Below, piece by piece: positions 53,530-64,000 of a DNA stretch of 64,000 nt. Source of the DNA: Gyrodactylus bullatarudis (Eukaryota > Platyhelminthes > Monogenea > Gyrodactylidea > Gyrodactylidae); contig SSNU01000026.1 of assembly GCA_012064415.1 (NCBI GenBank), positions 169,117-233,116 on the forward strand, given 5' to 3'. The notes below the pieces were generated by a model, which worked only from the letters and a program-made list of their open reading frames with translations, was not told the origin of the DNA and ran no database searches. Positions within the stretch are counted from its first letter, which is position 1. The number at the start of each line of letters is the position of its first letter. The translations under genes and the position numbers were made by a program.

Positions 53530-54343
53530 TTATACGAATAAAATATTAATAAAAAGTAAAATACTCAACAAACTGTCAACCAATGCGTCAGTCCTATATC
53601 CCCTATTGCTTAACGACATTGTTTTATTATTGTTTGCATTGTCAGTATTTGTTTCATTTTTAATAAAATCTTCCCTTTGATGGTTAACCTTGATCTTTTT
53701 GTTGAATTGAGACCTTCTCAGATTCAGGTCATAGTAGTAATTGTAATCTTCCTTGTAATCAGATTCCGGGGGAAACTAACAAGATAATAAAATTGTAGTT
53801 AAATAAACGACCAATGAAAATCATTGGATTAAGTCAATTTTCATTGGACAAGTGACTCACATACTCATCGTATACTTCTGAATAATTACCATAGGATACT
53901 AAAGTATCGTTCATTGGTATATACTCCGATAGGCTTATAGGCAGGTTCTTGTTAGAGAGAATCTCTTCTTTTGGCCTTGGACCCTGGACAATTGGGAAAA
54001 TTTGGTTTTTACTCGAAGATCTTGGCGGCTCAATTTGTGGTCCCAGACTTTGTGTATCCTTTGTGAAGAAATAATCCGTCTATAGTTATGGGAAAGAAAA
54101 GGATCAAGTCTACCGAATCATCCAGACATGGAAACTTACAACAAATTTTTTCTTTGCGCTGGTGAAACTGTCGTAGATCCTAGGAATGTATTCTCCAATG
54201 TAGGTATTCTCAACAAAGATTCGCTGTTTGAAAATTTTATCATCACAATATTTTCTAAACTTTTGCGTTGAATCCAGTGTACGAATTGTGAAGCCTGGAC
54301 TTCGCTGGAGGCTAAGACGCATCTTTGTTATCATTTGTTCCAT
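53530..54343 (-). CDS. Unrecognised protein with hydrophobic C-terminus
   Basis: Three exons, 54343-54140, 54079-53861 and 53775-53530, join in frame to 222 codons across GT-AG introns of 60 and 85 nt. It begins MEQMITKMRLSLQRSPGFTI, has a Lys-rich end to exon 1, a Pro/Ser middle (GPQIEPPRSSSKNQ), an acidic Tyr-rich stretch (ESDYKEDYNYYYDLNLRRSQ), an Asn-rich segment, and ends with a hydrophobic run (SLLSILLFINILFV) immediately before the stop. The tail could be a tail anchor; with no visible signal peptide, a GPI signal is less likely. I do not recognise the family. It is convergent with the CAP gene (stop codons 138 bp apart). Confidence 0.6.
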
Positions 54344-54795
54344 CTTGTTTCTCGTTTTGATGATAACTTTGGAGGCAAAATATGAAAAGTTGTGCTTATA
54401 GAGGATTGGCTCGAATTTTGTAAAGCTTCAAAAAACATAATTTTATGTTTGAAGCCTTTGTATCGAGATTAGTTTATTTTTCATCGGTTTGTTAATGTAT
54501 TAAATTAACAGAATTAACAGAAATTAATCCCACAGAAATTTTATTCATGACTCGAATTCAATATTTTTTCTTTTTTTGTGATTACGATTCTACAGCTATT
54601 TTTAGTTTAGGCTATTTTTGAAGCTTTAGGCGATTACATAGTTGAAATCTACAGGTTTTATTTCTAGATAAAAGATATCTTATTTTTAATCTTTGAACCT
54701 GGGATTAAATTTTTCGAATAAACCAACTTTCTTTGAATTGGTATACCGCTAGTTTGACCAATGATAGAGCTGTATTCTTTGTTTATTACAGGATT

Positions 54796-55482
54796 TTAAC
54801 ACTAGAGTACCCAAAAAATAATCTTACCATTGGGGTAAAAAATACCCCATCAAATAAAATAAGAATATGTTACTAAATATTTAAAATATATTCAACAATT
54901 TTTGCATATCATTAATGATGAATGGTCTTTACAAACATGAGTATCACACTTGGTACATGTTTGGGTCGTTTTCCTATCGTTTGCTCTTGGACAAAGTGAA
55001 CATCTCATAGCAGTTGGTTCTACGATTTTCTGGCGCTTCTTTGATGGCTCTATAGGAAATTCGATTGTTGTTTTTGATTGAGAAATAATCTTCTCGGCAA
55101 GATTTCTGAGAAAGAACCTTCTCTGACAGCGAGTGCCCTGGCCATAATTTAGATCTATACCTTTTAGAACAATATAAGCATTGAGTGCTGAAATGTCAAG
55201 AATATTACTGAAAATAACCATGGGCCATCGATTTTTTTTTCTTTGACAACTAAAACTTGCAAGCATTTTATCTGCATTGTTGACTCCACCTTTTGTCTTG
55301 TTATAATAATGAATTATTTCGGGTTTATTATTTATTGTGTTTCCTTGGGAATGGAGAGAACTCAGTAAAATTACATTTTTATTTGCCTTGGGAACGTACG
55401 AGGTGAGCATCATGTTTTCATGATAACAGTATTTTATTGAGTCAGGCTTTCTTTTCTTCAGCAGGACTGGTGGAATTTCTCT
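54796..55482 (-). mobile_element. piggyBac element, 3' half
   Basis: The minus-strand reading (55481-54892) gives the C-terminal part of a piggyBac transposase: IPPVLLKKRKPDSIKYCYHE, then YYNKTKGGVNNADKMLASF, KKNRWPMVIFSNILDISALN and a Cys-rich end CSLCPRANDRKTTQTCTKC. The GGVNNADKM...RWP...NAY pattern is the family signature after the third catalytic Asp. A TAA precedes the conserved part at 55490 and the N-terminal two thirds are missing. The 3' terminus is TTAA (54796-54799) followed by CACTAGAGTACCC, a plausible target site and inverted end. No matching left end was found, so the copy is 5'-truncated and dead. Confidence 0.85.
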
Positions 55483-57110
55483 TTTGTTTTAATAGACTTC
55501 CTATTGAATAAGTGGTAAATGAAGTATTTTCTAAGCCTTGAATGAATAATGAGGAATTGCTTAAGTGGTAAATTCCTTAAAAATTTGTATAGGTTTGCAA
55601 ATATCCTGATAACGAATATGCAAGTTTCCAAAAATGACAATTTTTAGACTCCATTTTAAAAAATGACAACAAGCACGGTGTACACAAAATCCTGATCACG
55701 AAACTGAAAACCATTTTTAATTTAAAATATATTTGAGATCTCCACATTGATCCAAAGATTTCGATCCTAATTTTTATTGGAATCAAATTATTGAGCTTAT
55801 TATTAAGCTTAACATAACGAGTGACATGTCATTTTGAAGGAAATATTATGTAGAATAGCATAAAATTTATTTATTTTGATATAACTCTTTTTTGGTCTGA
55901 GTTTTACACCTTTAAAGCCCCTGGAAGTAGTTTTTGTATAGATTTATTCAGATTATTCTGATTCGAGTATCAATCGATTCGTTACATTGAGCTGAGAAAA
56001 AATAAAAAAAATAAAGTTTCTAGCTCAGAATAGTAAAAAGTTATGGTGGTTTTCCTATTAAAAATAATTTGCAATAGACCACTAATGACTGCTCTGTACA
56101 ATATAAATCTAAAAAGGGGGTCTATGCAATCATTTAGTTGTACTTATAGTCCCACCCTTTGTCGCACTACCATTTTTCGATCAATCAGAACTCACCCGTA
56201 CTAATGAATGTTTTTACATACCCATTGCATAAGACCCCTTCCCTTCAGGACATACCCATTTGCAGATATGGTGACAGTGGTAGGCCAAATTACAATATTG
56301 GTTACTTTTTTACATTGGGTTTGAGGACCCCTGAAATTTAATTCACTTTTGGTTCCTTTTTGCAATTCAAATTTCTAAATATTGCATTTATGGTCCCTTT
56401 TTCCTGTGTTGAAAATTAATAATTGCAGTCATTGTTAGTCCTTCCTATGCTGAATGATATTTATTTTGCAATTATGGTTACAATCTTGTAAAATCTGTTC
56501 TTTATAGCTGTTTTTTAATTAATGGTTTTATTCATGACTATTCCTGAGTACTGATTGTTTTTACTCGAATTTAAATCAAGTTAATTCTCCGAATTGATTA
56601 AAAATATCAGGAATTCTTAAAGAGTTATTAACAAAGGCAAAAATTTTATATTGTTATATTGTCGCAATATATCAATGTAGCTAAATGAAATCTAGCTCAT
56701 TCGAAGAAATATTGGCTCTTCTTTCAGGAAAGGAGTTAATTATTTATTTTTAGATTCTTTAAAATAGAATTATGGCTTTTAAAAGCTAGATGTCCCATGT
56801 GTATGATCCGCTTGAGAGGTTAATAGTATCCTCTTTAAATTTATAAACCAATGAAAATGAAGCTACTTTTTTGTGCTATCCATTGATAAATAGGCCAGAG
56901 ATTCAAAATAAATATTCAAAAAGTAGATTTAATTGGAACGTTTTGGTACCGTCCTCTCTTTAGTGGGATGAGACGCTTGTAATCTGAAGTCTTTTCAATT
57001 ATAACGATAAAAAACCTTTGCATTCCAATTAGTCTAGAACTGAAAAAACCATTCAAGATTGAATAAAATTTGAAACCAATCTGTGAAGAAAATAAAAAAT
57101 TAAAATAAAG
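55483..57110. other. Intergenic, mostly unannotated
   Basis: Apart from the inverted repeat at 56114-56241 I see only AT-rich sequence. The missing 5' part of the piggyBac copy and the missing 3' exons of glypican are not recognisable here. Confidence 0.4.
56114..56241. repeat. Short inverted-repeat element
   Basis: AAGGGGGTCTATGCAAT at the left pairs with ATTGCATAAGACCCCTT at the right (one or two mismatches). A similar end, AAAAGGGGGTCTCTGC, occurs at 61210. Non-coding. Confidence 0.5.
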
Positions 57111-57560
57111 CTAATTGATATGAAGTTGGGAATCTATTTTTTTACAGAAAACTCGATTATTTCATCACGAATTCAAATTTGTTAAAGATTTTTTGGAATC
57201 CTAATCATCTTGACCACTTTTACCATTTGAAGAAAAAAATAAATTTTTATGGAAAATATGGTCAAATTCCGATTTTTCGAACTTGGAGCTGAAAATTTTC
57301 ATTGATTTGAAAGTGAAAGGGTGATCAAAAGAGTTTTTCAGGATCAAGATTAGACAAGAAAATCAATCAAGCTAAATCTGTTCTAAAGCATAATCACATT
57401 ATCGTTTTGGGGCGGAATTTCAATTTTTTATTCATTTTCCCTACTTGAAAATCAATGAAATTTCGATAATTTGACGGTGCTATTCAGCTTTTTTATCGAA
57501 TCTTGATCCTAAATAAAACTCTTTTGATCACCCTCCAACTTTCACATCCTTTACCATTTG
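57111..57560. repeat. MITE family A copy
   Basis: Left end CTAATTGATATGAAGTTGGG at 57111, body blocks TTTTTTGGAATCCTAATCAT, GATTTGAAAGTGAAAGGGTG and TAATCACATTATCGTTTTGG; the right part ends in the complement of the middle. Confidence 0.7.
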
Positions 57561-57575
57561 CCCGTCTAGTTCTGT

Positions 57576-57811
57576 ATGGCGGACAAATACGATGATGAAA
57601 ACCCAAAGACTGAACGGCCACGGGCACAACAAATTCATAAAAAGTCTTTAGGAATAATTGCAGCCAACTATATACCCTTTACTGATCCAAACAATATTGT
57701 TATTTTCGAAATGGAAAAAATAATCTTCGCGAAGAAGAGAAAAGTTCACTAGTCTTAAACTCAAAAGACGCGGAAAACGCTTCAAATTCATTATTCAGCT
57801 CAAATGAATGA
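57576..57811 (+). pseudogene. Frameshifted ORF, unrecognised
   Basis: An ATG at 57576 opens MADKYDDENPKTERPRAQQ and runs to a stop at about 57752. The neighbouring frame continues NLREEEKSSLVLNSKDAENA and ends SLFSSNE at 57811. The two halves look like one small acidic protein broken by a one-base shift near the A run at 57715-57720. Family unknown. It follows directly after a MITE copy. Could be a retrocopy fragment or a true gene with an assembly or sequencing error. Confidence 0.3.
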
Positions 57812-59549
57812 AACCTCATCTGTAATACACAGACTTTGACCATAAGCAAGAAAATAATTGGATCCTTAATAAAAATCGAAAGGCATGATTGAAGAAGGAT
57901 TCAATACTAAAAGTGTATATTAAATCAAGTTATTCATAGCATAACAACTCTTATTTACTTAAAAGTAGTTACACAATTCAATAATTTAAATTAGTGACAC
58001 GAGCTATCTCTTGTTCAACTTTTCAAATTCTCTGAATGAAAACAATCAAAAATAAATCATCTACAGCTGGCATGCTCAGAAATCATCCTTGAGCAATAGA
58101 CAATTTTTTAACCGAAAAAAACTCTCCAGAGTACTTACTTATCCTCATAGAATTTAGTGCCTAGACGATGTTAAAAACTACTATGTTGAAAGAACTTTAT
58201 GCCTCCTATATTCTCTTGTTTTTCCTAGTGGCAATTTGACTATACAACTTTACTTTTATCAGTAGAGATAAATTTATGTTGTGTTTCATGAAATTGCTGG
58301 CAAATTGTAAACTCCTTTATCCTCGTTAATTCAGGGAAATTTTGGTCATAAAAAATTTATTTGTAAATTGAAATTCTAGCTTGTACAATTCTAATTTGCA
58401 AAAGGGAACTTGTAGCGGATCAAAATATAATTTTATTCTTTTAATATTGATGAGGAAGAAACTACAATTTTATATAAAATACAGAAATGATGTTTTTAAC
58501 GATAAACCTCAAGAAATTGTTTTAAAGTTTAGACATCGAGAAATATTCGAATTTGCTCTAAAATTTTTATTATTGTGGTGTTCGAATATACGCCGAGAAT
58601 ATCCTGTAAAAGAACTCTATGGTTTGTATTATTAATCTGTTGTTTATCTTAATACCCATGAGTCAAGTATTATGGTCAATCATTTTTCTGGCTTAAAGAT
58701 TTATATAGTTCGATTTTCCTTAGTCTTTTTGATCCATAGAAAGTTTTTGATAAACTATTGAGCCAAAATATCAAAAGTTTATAAATATATATATTAGGGT
58801 AATGTTCTATGCCTTAATCAAAAATTGATGTTTTAACCATTAAAAACTCATTTGCGAAAATCAAAATTTTTTCATGTTCAAAATTCCCATTTTCCCTAAA
58901 ATCATCAAAATTTCCTAGGACTTTCTTTCAACAAGTGAAAAAAGACTCAATTTTTACTATAAACCCTATTTTTTATTCAGAATAATGAAAAAACTATTCA
59001 AAGATCTCAATTTTGTCCTTTCTCGTAGTGAAATTCATTGAAAAAATCTTGGCGCGTGTTCAAAATTTGTCATTTTTAATCGAGATTTTGAAAATTTTTG
59101 GTTTTATAGAAAAAATGTTCAGTTTCCGATTATCTTCAAAATGAGATTAAGGCTGGGAAAAGTTTAAAAAATTTGGCATACTCTAATATATAGCCCTATT
59201 CTTGTTTTTATCAATTTTAAGACTTTACAAAACTTTATTGCTAAATTGTCATTGACGAATCAAATGTTTGCAATAAATTCAGTATTTTTTTCTGATTTTA
59301 ACGGAGCTCTTTAAACGAATCAACTCTCTTTCACTCCAATAACAAAGTTTATCCTTTTAGGTATTATTTAAAGCCGAAAAGCATTAGATTCCAGACCAAA
59401 GTCTGAGCAAGATATTAAACTATAGAAGAAGCGTAGAATGCACCAAAAAATATCAAAAAGCTTTATTAAATTCAATCAAAAACTTTAAAATTTCTCTTAG
59501 TCTTCTACTTTTGTTGAGATTTTTCTCTAAAAACAACAAAAAAACTCAC
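57812..59549. other. Region downstream of the last visible glypican exon
   Basis: Should hold glypican C-terminal exons if they are near, but none was recognised on the minus strand. A plus ORF at 58381-58635 has no motif. Remaining sequence is AT-rich. Confidence 0.35.
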
Positions 59550-62500
59550 CTTATGTCATAGTTGTGGTGTATTCCATCCCAGCATTTTTCATTTTCATCG
59601 GAAACTCTCAAGAGGCCGTTATCTAACCATTTGTAAAACTTTGTTAATAAACCTCCATGTTCCTCTTGCTGTGGTAGTGATATAAAAGTTATTATTAGTT
59701 TTCTTTTCAAAAGAAAAAACATATTTCCCCTCGATATAAAGAGAGGTATGTCAATCATTTATTATTTTGATTAATTTACATTAATTTACCTCTGAGTCTA
59801 CTCTCTTGAGAAGGTCTTTGAAGTTTGAGTGAATTTCCTCTTTGTGATCGTTGATTTTGGTTGGATTGATGAAATTTACTAGAGCGGTATCCTTGCGAAT
59901 TCTGTCGATTCCTTCAAAGTTGTTACATTTTTCAAAAATCTAAATTTGAAACTTTTGATTAAAATTGTACGCCTTGGTCTTAGATACTTAGACATTTAAT
60001 TTTTATTAGGTTTTCTGGTGTCTAGGGATAAGTGCTTGATTCTAATAATAAGACTCAGAGCTCATCTAAGTTATTTAAGCTAGTTAAGAAACAATCCAAA
60101 CATGAATGGTAAGCATTGAGACTTCTCAGTATACTATAGGCGAGACCATGAAAGTCCAGCGCTTGAATCACTGGACCAACTCCTCACGTCCACATTAGCG
60201 AAAACCCTAATGAAAATCTAACCTGGTTCGTACTCAACTATGAATTAAACAGAGATTGCTCTGATAATTCTCACCAAAAAGGCAGTGTATGCTGAATAAT
60301 TTCAGAATCAATTATAATTGCTGTAACTAGTAGAGTTTTCACTAATGAATAGAATAGAAAAGAGGATGAAACGCGCGTATATGTCTACCATTTGTAAACT
60401 GTAACATTCAGCGACATGGGATAATCCATCACCAAATAAGACAATATTACCTAAACACCTAGGAGGAAATAATTCTAGAGAACTGCAGAGTTCCTTGTCA
60501 AGAATGAGACCGAGACAGCATTTTCAGGTAAGTATAATGAATCTTTACAAGATCACCTGTTCCATAGCCCATTCCCTTAAAAAATATCATTTTCATCGAA
60601 GACCTTGCCCGAAGATCTAAGCACGAACATTCATTCTCATAAAATCCTTCAAAAGATCCCCTGCAAAAACTATTGACCTCCCTGTTTTTGTACCAACTTT
60701 TTTGATAGAATTATTAATTCTTTGTATTATTTTTTTTGAAAAATGTTTCGAAAATACTTCACTATAATGACGTTCAGTTTTAAAAATCCAGAATTCTTCA
60801 AATCGCCACTCAATTTTCAATGAACTTTTACTACACAATATCTTGACCATTTAACGAGTTTTTCAAGTTTTATTATCAAAAATAGTTATCTTATCATTAA
60901 GAGGATCCTGATGGCAAATTCCGTTGTTTTGTCCTGTCCGAGGGATATATTGTGGGAAAAATGGGCAATGCCATAATGGAGTATGACTTTCACGCTTTGA
61001 AATTATGCAAAACATACTGAATTCTATCAGAAAAGTAAATAATCTTGTGAGTTGCCTACTGACCATCAATACAAGATTTCAAATTACAGTGAACTTCCTA
61101 AAAAAAGTAAATAAATTTTAGATTTAACACTGGAGACCCGAATCGATGGGTTCATAATATGGAAGACCCCTCTTTTCCAGTGTTAAATCTCACAATGTGA
61201 AATAGGAAAAAAGGGGGTCTCTGCTATACAATAAAAAATCAGACACTGATTTCCAATTCGAGTACAACGTTTTTTGCATTTCAATGATAATAAAATCGCA
61301 GATATTTGTTATCTTTTTAACCCCTTCGAACCCATAAGAAATCAGAGATCGTCTAAAATAGTTGACTAAGAGGTCGATACCTTGCTTGAAATATCTGATC
61401 TACACCCCGCAGCATCTCTCTTCAGCAAACGAGCCCTCTAATGCCTACAGCTAAAACAAATATTTTAAAATAAGGATGAACTCTCAATAGGGAAAATATC
61501 ACAAGACAACTCACCTGCACCCTTTTGGCCAAAATAACATCCTGATATTCCAAGAAGGCAGCTGGCAAGTTCTTTATCATATCCCTAGCCAACATTTCAA
61601 TATTGATCGATTCATATGAACGCCGGATTAAACTCTTCAGTATTGCTATAGAGAAAGAGAGGGGAAATAAATACAAGTTAAAAGTAAATATAGTTGAATA
61701 AAATCATATGAATTTGAGGAGAAAGTAAACATGAGTTAATTACATGTGAAAATTTTCCATTGATTCTTAATGGCTTGGTATTCTGGTTTGCAGAGGTGAT
61801 AGAAGACGTTGGTTGAAGTCGTTTCACAGACTGGAGTTAAAATTTCAATGCTGTTATTTTTTTCGCACAAGCTGCAATATTTGAGTCTTCCATAGGCATG
61901 AATGCAACTCTTGGAGAAGGTCTCATTCGACTAGGAATGTAGGTAAAATTAAATGAGAAAATATGATATTATAGAGATGGAAATTACAATTTCTTTAAAA
62001 TCATCAATGACATCATTTTGAACGTTTAGTGCGTTGAAAATAAGCCGAGTGTAGTAGAGTTTCTTCTTCATTAGATTGATCGAATTGTTGAATATTTCTC
62101 GGCCTAATTGAAGTTCTTTAAGTTGGACATTAATGCAGTTTTGAGTTTTTTCGTCTGCCTTCGTTAGCCGAATAATGTTTTGAGAAATTTTTGTGGAAAT
62201 ATACTTCCTCAAAAGCTCACCCAAATTACTCAGATCTTCTGTCAGACCAAAAATGTAATTTGATATATCAGAGAAAACAACGTAAAGAGTTTCTTTCAGC
62301 TCTATATTTTCTTCCATTTCCTCGAATTTTAGATAATCATAAACATCTCGTAACATTACGCCAAGAGCATCACAATGGACTTGCTGATAAAAATCAATGG
62401 TTTTTTGATATTTGACATGGTTGAAATTGAGATATTCATTCCAAGCTGTTTGAATTGATGAGTAGCTCTTGGATAAAATGTAAAAGTTGTTATTCTTCTC

Positions 62501-62671
62501 TTTGCAACAGCTCTCTTCATTAGCGAGAACCATACAGAAATTATCTTCTGATCCTATAAAATCTGGAACATTATCCAGTACTTTTGTGTGATAATCAATA
62601 TTGCGAAAGTCTATGTTACAACAAACTAAATGGTGTATCTTTATTAGTAGATATATTAGAAAATATTTCAT
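59550..62671 (-). CDS. Glypican, heparan sulfate proteoglycan core protein (3' end not found)
   Basis: Cell-surface co-receptor core protein for Wnt, Hh and BMP ligands. Exons: 62671-61988 (signal peptide MKYFLIYLLIKIHHLVCC, then the ESCCKEK cysteine block and a long helical region), 61930-61744 (HAYGRLKYCSLCEK, PVCETTS, FYHLCKPEYQAIKNQW), 61645-61515, 59939-59790 (IFEKCNNFEGIDRIRKD) and 59668-59550 (ENEKCWDGIHHNYDI). All junctions keep phase. The CC motif, the paired cysteines around KYCSLC and the KCWDG block (CWNG in vertebrates) follow glypican order. The last exon ends on a GTGAGT donor in phase 2, so more coding sequence must follow. That should be the Ser-Gly attachment region and GPI signal, but I could not locate it downstream. 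The 1.6-kb intron 59940-61514 holds repeat copies and two unassigned minus ORFs. Confidence 0.8.
60395..60500. repeat. Repeat family B fragment in a glypican intron
   Basis: CATTCAGCGACATGGGATAA, CATCACCAAATAAGAC and GGAAATAATTCTAGAG match 3410-3500. Confidence 0.55.
61124..61186. mobile_element. Very short piggyBac-like terminal pair with TTAA
   Basis: TTAACACTGGAGACCC at the left and TTCCAGTGTTAA at the right form an inverted pair only about 60 bp apart (arms extend to 61120-61134 and 61176-61190). The end CACTGGAG matches the CACTAGAG end of the truncated piggyBac copy at 54800. This could be a solo-terminus MITE of that element. The short length leaves room for chance. Confidence 0.5.
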
Positions 62672-62806
62672 TGAAGTTGGGTGGGGAAATGATAAAATTA
62701 TTTGAATTTTACATCTCCAACTATTAAAACCAACTAGATGAAATTGTTAGAATTTTTGTGTTTTAAAAATATTTTGTGATTTTATGAATCAGATTATTTT
62801 GGGAGA
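62672..62806. promoter_or_regulatory. Divergent promoter region, glypican / talin
   Basis: 135 bp between the two start codons, AT-rich, must serve both genes. No named site recognised. Confidence 0.4.
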
Positions 62807-63933
62807 ATGCTTAGAGTTTATGTTTACTCTGAAGATGATCCTAATGGAAGTCTCTACCAGCTAAATAAAAGTGAATCTGTCCAAGTATTTCTCGATGTAG
62901 TGAAAAGGAATCATTCAAAAACAGATCAATCAGCATGTAAGCATGCATTCTTTATTTAAGATGAAAATCATGGATTTTTATTGATTGACAACGATCCAAA
63001 GCTGTCTAGTTGGCTTGACACATCCAAGCTTTTCAGTTTTTACAACATTACAAATGAGGTAATGTCTTTATAGATTATTTTTAGTCCCGTATCGAATTTC
63101 GTTCAAAAATACGACTTGTTATTGTCAAGACTATGGCTCAACATGTTAAAAAACTAAAAATTGATGACTCTAAAGTTGTAGGAGACTTAATTCCACTCAT
63201 TTGTGATAAATTTGGCATATCTGATTTTGAAGAATACTCCCTAATTTGTGATTATTCTGATCAATCTGCTACAATGAACGGAAATACATTACGCAAACAG
63301 TCTGAAAGAGATTTAACAAAAATACGTCGAAAAATCCACACTGAGGATGACACAAATTGGCTTGTTCATTCAAAAACCCTAAGACAACAAGAGGTTCCTG
63401 ATAACTGTGCCTTGATATTAAAGAGGAAATATTTCTTCTCTGATCAAAATGTCTCAGATCGGGATCCCATACAACTTCAACTTCTCTATGTTCAAATTAA
63501 GGAGGCCGTCCTTAATGGTGATCATCCAATAACAATGGATGAAGCTATCAGGCTAGCTGCTCTCCAATGTCAAATTGAACGAGGCTCATTTTACAATAAT
63601 GATAAAAAGAATTTTTCCATTGAGTGAGTTAAGAATACAAATTTCAAAACCTAATTTAAACCCTATATATTTGTAGCTTAAAATCACACCTGCCTGTCGA
63701 GTATGCAAAGAAACGCGGAATCGACAAGAAAATCAAAGAAGTAAGTACTTGAATAAATAGGATATTAGTACAGTAGAAGGCAAAAATTAATCTGTTGTAT
63801 TGCATAATTTCCCTCCACTTTTACTTAGGCATATAAATGCTTCGATTTGATGAAGGAGAACATTGCCAAGGTGGAATATATCAAGCTCTGCAGATCTCTT
63901 CCCACATATGGGATTTCATTCTTCCTAGTAAAG
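62807..63933 (+). CDS. TLN: Talin, N-terminal FERM region (runs off the window)
   Basis: Integrin-activating adaptor linking integrin tails to actin. Exons 62807-62936, 62961-63058, 63085-63623, 63677-63740 and 63829-63933, with introns of 24, 26, 53 and 88 nt, all in frame. F0 begins MLRVYVYSEDDPNGSLYQLN and includes NHGFLLIDNDP. F1 follows (IRLVIVKTMAQHVKKLKIDD, NTLRKQSERDLTKIRRKIHT, TEDDTNWLVHSKTLRQQEV), then F2 (LKRKYFFSDQNVSDRDPIQL, LLYVQIKEAVLNGDHPITMD, YIKLCRSLPTYGISFFLVK). The SDQNV-RDP-QL-LLYVQ stretch is diagnostic of talin rather than other FERM proteins. The 24- and 26-nt introns are certain because F0 cannot be read without removing them. The gene continues beyond the right edge after a GTAAGA donor at 63934. 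Confidence 0.95.
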
Positions 63934-64000
63934 GTAAGATTTTCCTTTAAAAAATGTACTTACATGTGTAATATGTTATCGTGGAAACAATCTTCATTGT

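Noticed and set aside
56159..56341. 60-codon plus ORF
   Set aside because: Overlaps the short inverted-repeat element and has no recognisable content.
58381..58635. 84-codon plus ORF as a gene
   Set aside because: No motif, no splice sites and Lys/Leu/Phe-rich composition expected by chance in AT-rich DNA.
60617..61069. Two minus ORFs in the glypican intron as extra glypican exons
   Set aside because: The flanking exons already join in phase (VQ to IFEKC), and the ORFs show no glypican cysteines.

Overview
This is a eukaryotic, AT-rich animal genome window. The genes encode metazoan proteins (talin, glypican, a nicotinic-type Cys-loop receptor, a misshapen/TNIK-type kinase, a RasGAP-VPS9 protein, SMARCC, XRN2, NDUFA13, FKBP12) and are split by GT-AG spliceosomal introns. 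Many introns are only 24-34 nt long, each confirmed here by reading-frame continuity across the junction. Introns this short are known in dicyemid mesozoans, so a highly derived small-genome animal such as a dicyemid or orthonectid is a reasonable inference, but the taxon is not proven by this sequence.

Layout. 1-7.6 kb is repeat-rich and holds one unrecognised multi-exon gene (4.8-6.1 kb, minus) plus a doubtful small gene near 2 kb. 7.7-28.4 kb is a compact housekeeping block: SMARCC, RSRC2-like, a Rab and FKBP12 (minus), XRN2 (plus, divergent from FKBP12 across about 120 bp), NDUFA13 (minus, convergent with XRN2 with 46 bp between stop codons), and a long GAPVD1/RME-6-like gene (minus). 28.6-48.4 kb is one plus-strand gene for a TNIK/MINK/MAP4K4-type kinase, which diverges from GAPVD1 across about 170 bp. 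Its long middle introns are filled with mobile DNA, including an almost intact hAT transposon and a broken Tc1 transposase.

49.3-54.3 kb holds a 63-codon NCBP2AS2-like gene made of four tiny exons, a nicotinic receptor subunit, a tandem-CAP-domain gene (all plus) and an unrecognised minus-strand gene with a hydrophobic C-terminus. 54.8-59.5 kb is mobile-element debris: the 3' half of a piggyBac transposase, a copy of the window's main MITE family and a frameshifted ORF. 59.5-62.7 kb is a glypican gene (minus; its 3' end was not found), divergent from the first five exons of talin, which runs off the right edge.

The genes do not form one pathway. Several act at the plasma membrane or cytoskeleton (talin, glypican, TNIK-type kinase, receptor, endocytic GAPVD1), the rest in basic chromatin, RNA and mitochondrial functions. 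The strongest non-gene signal is a family of foldback/MITE repeats with ends resembling TTGACATGAAGATGGGAATT, present in at least ten places, mostly in introns.
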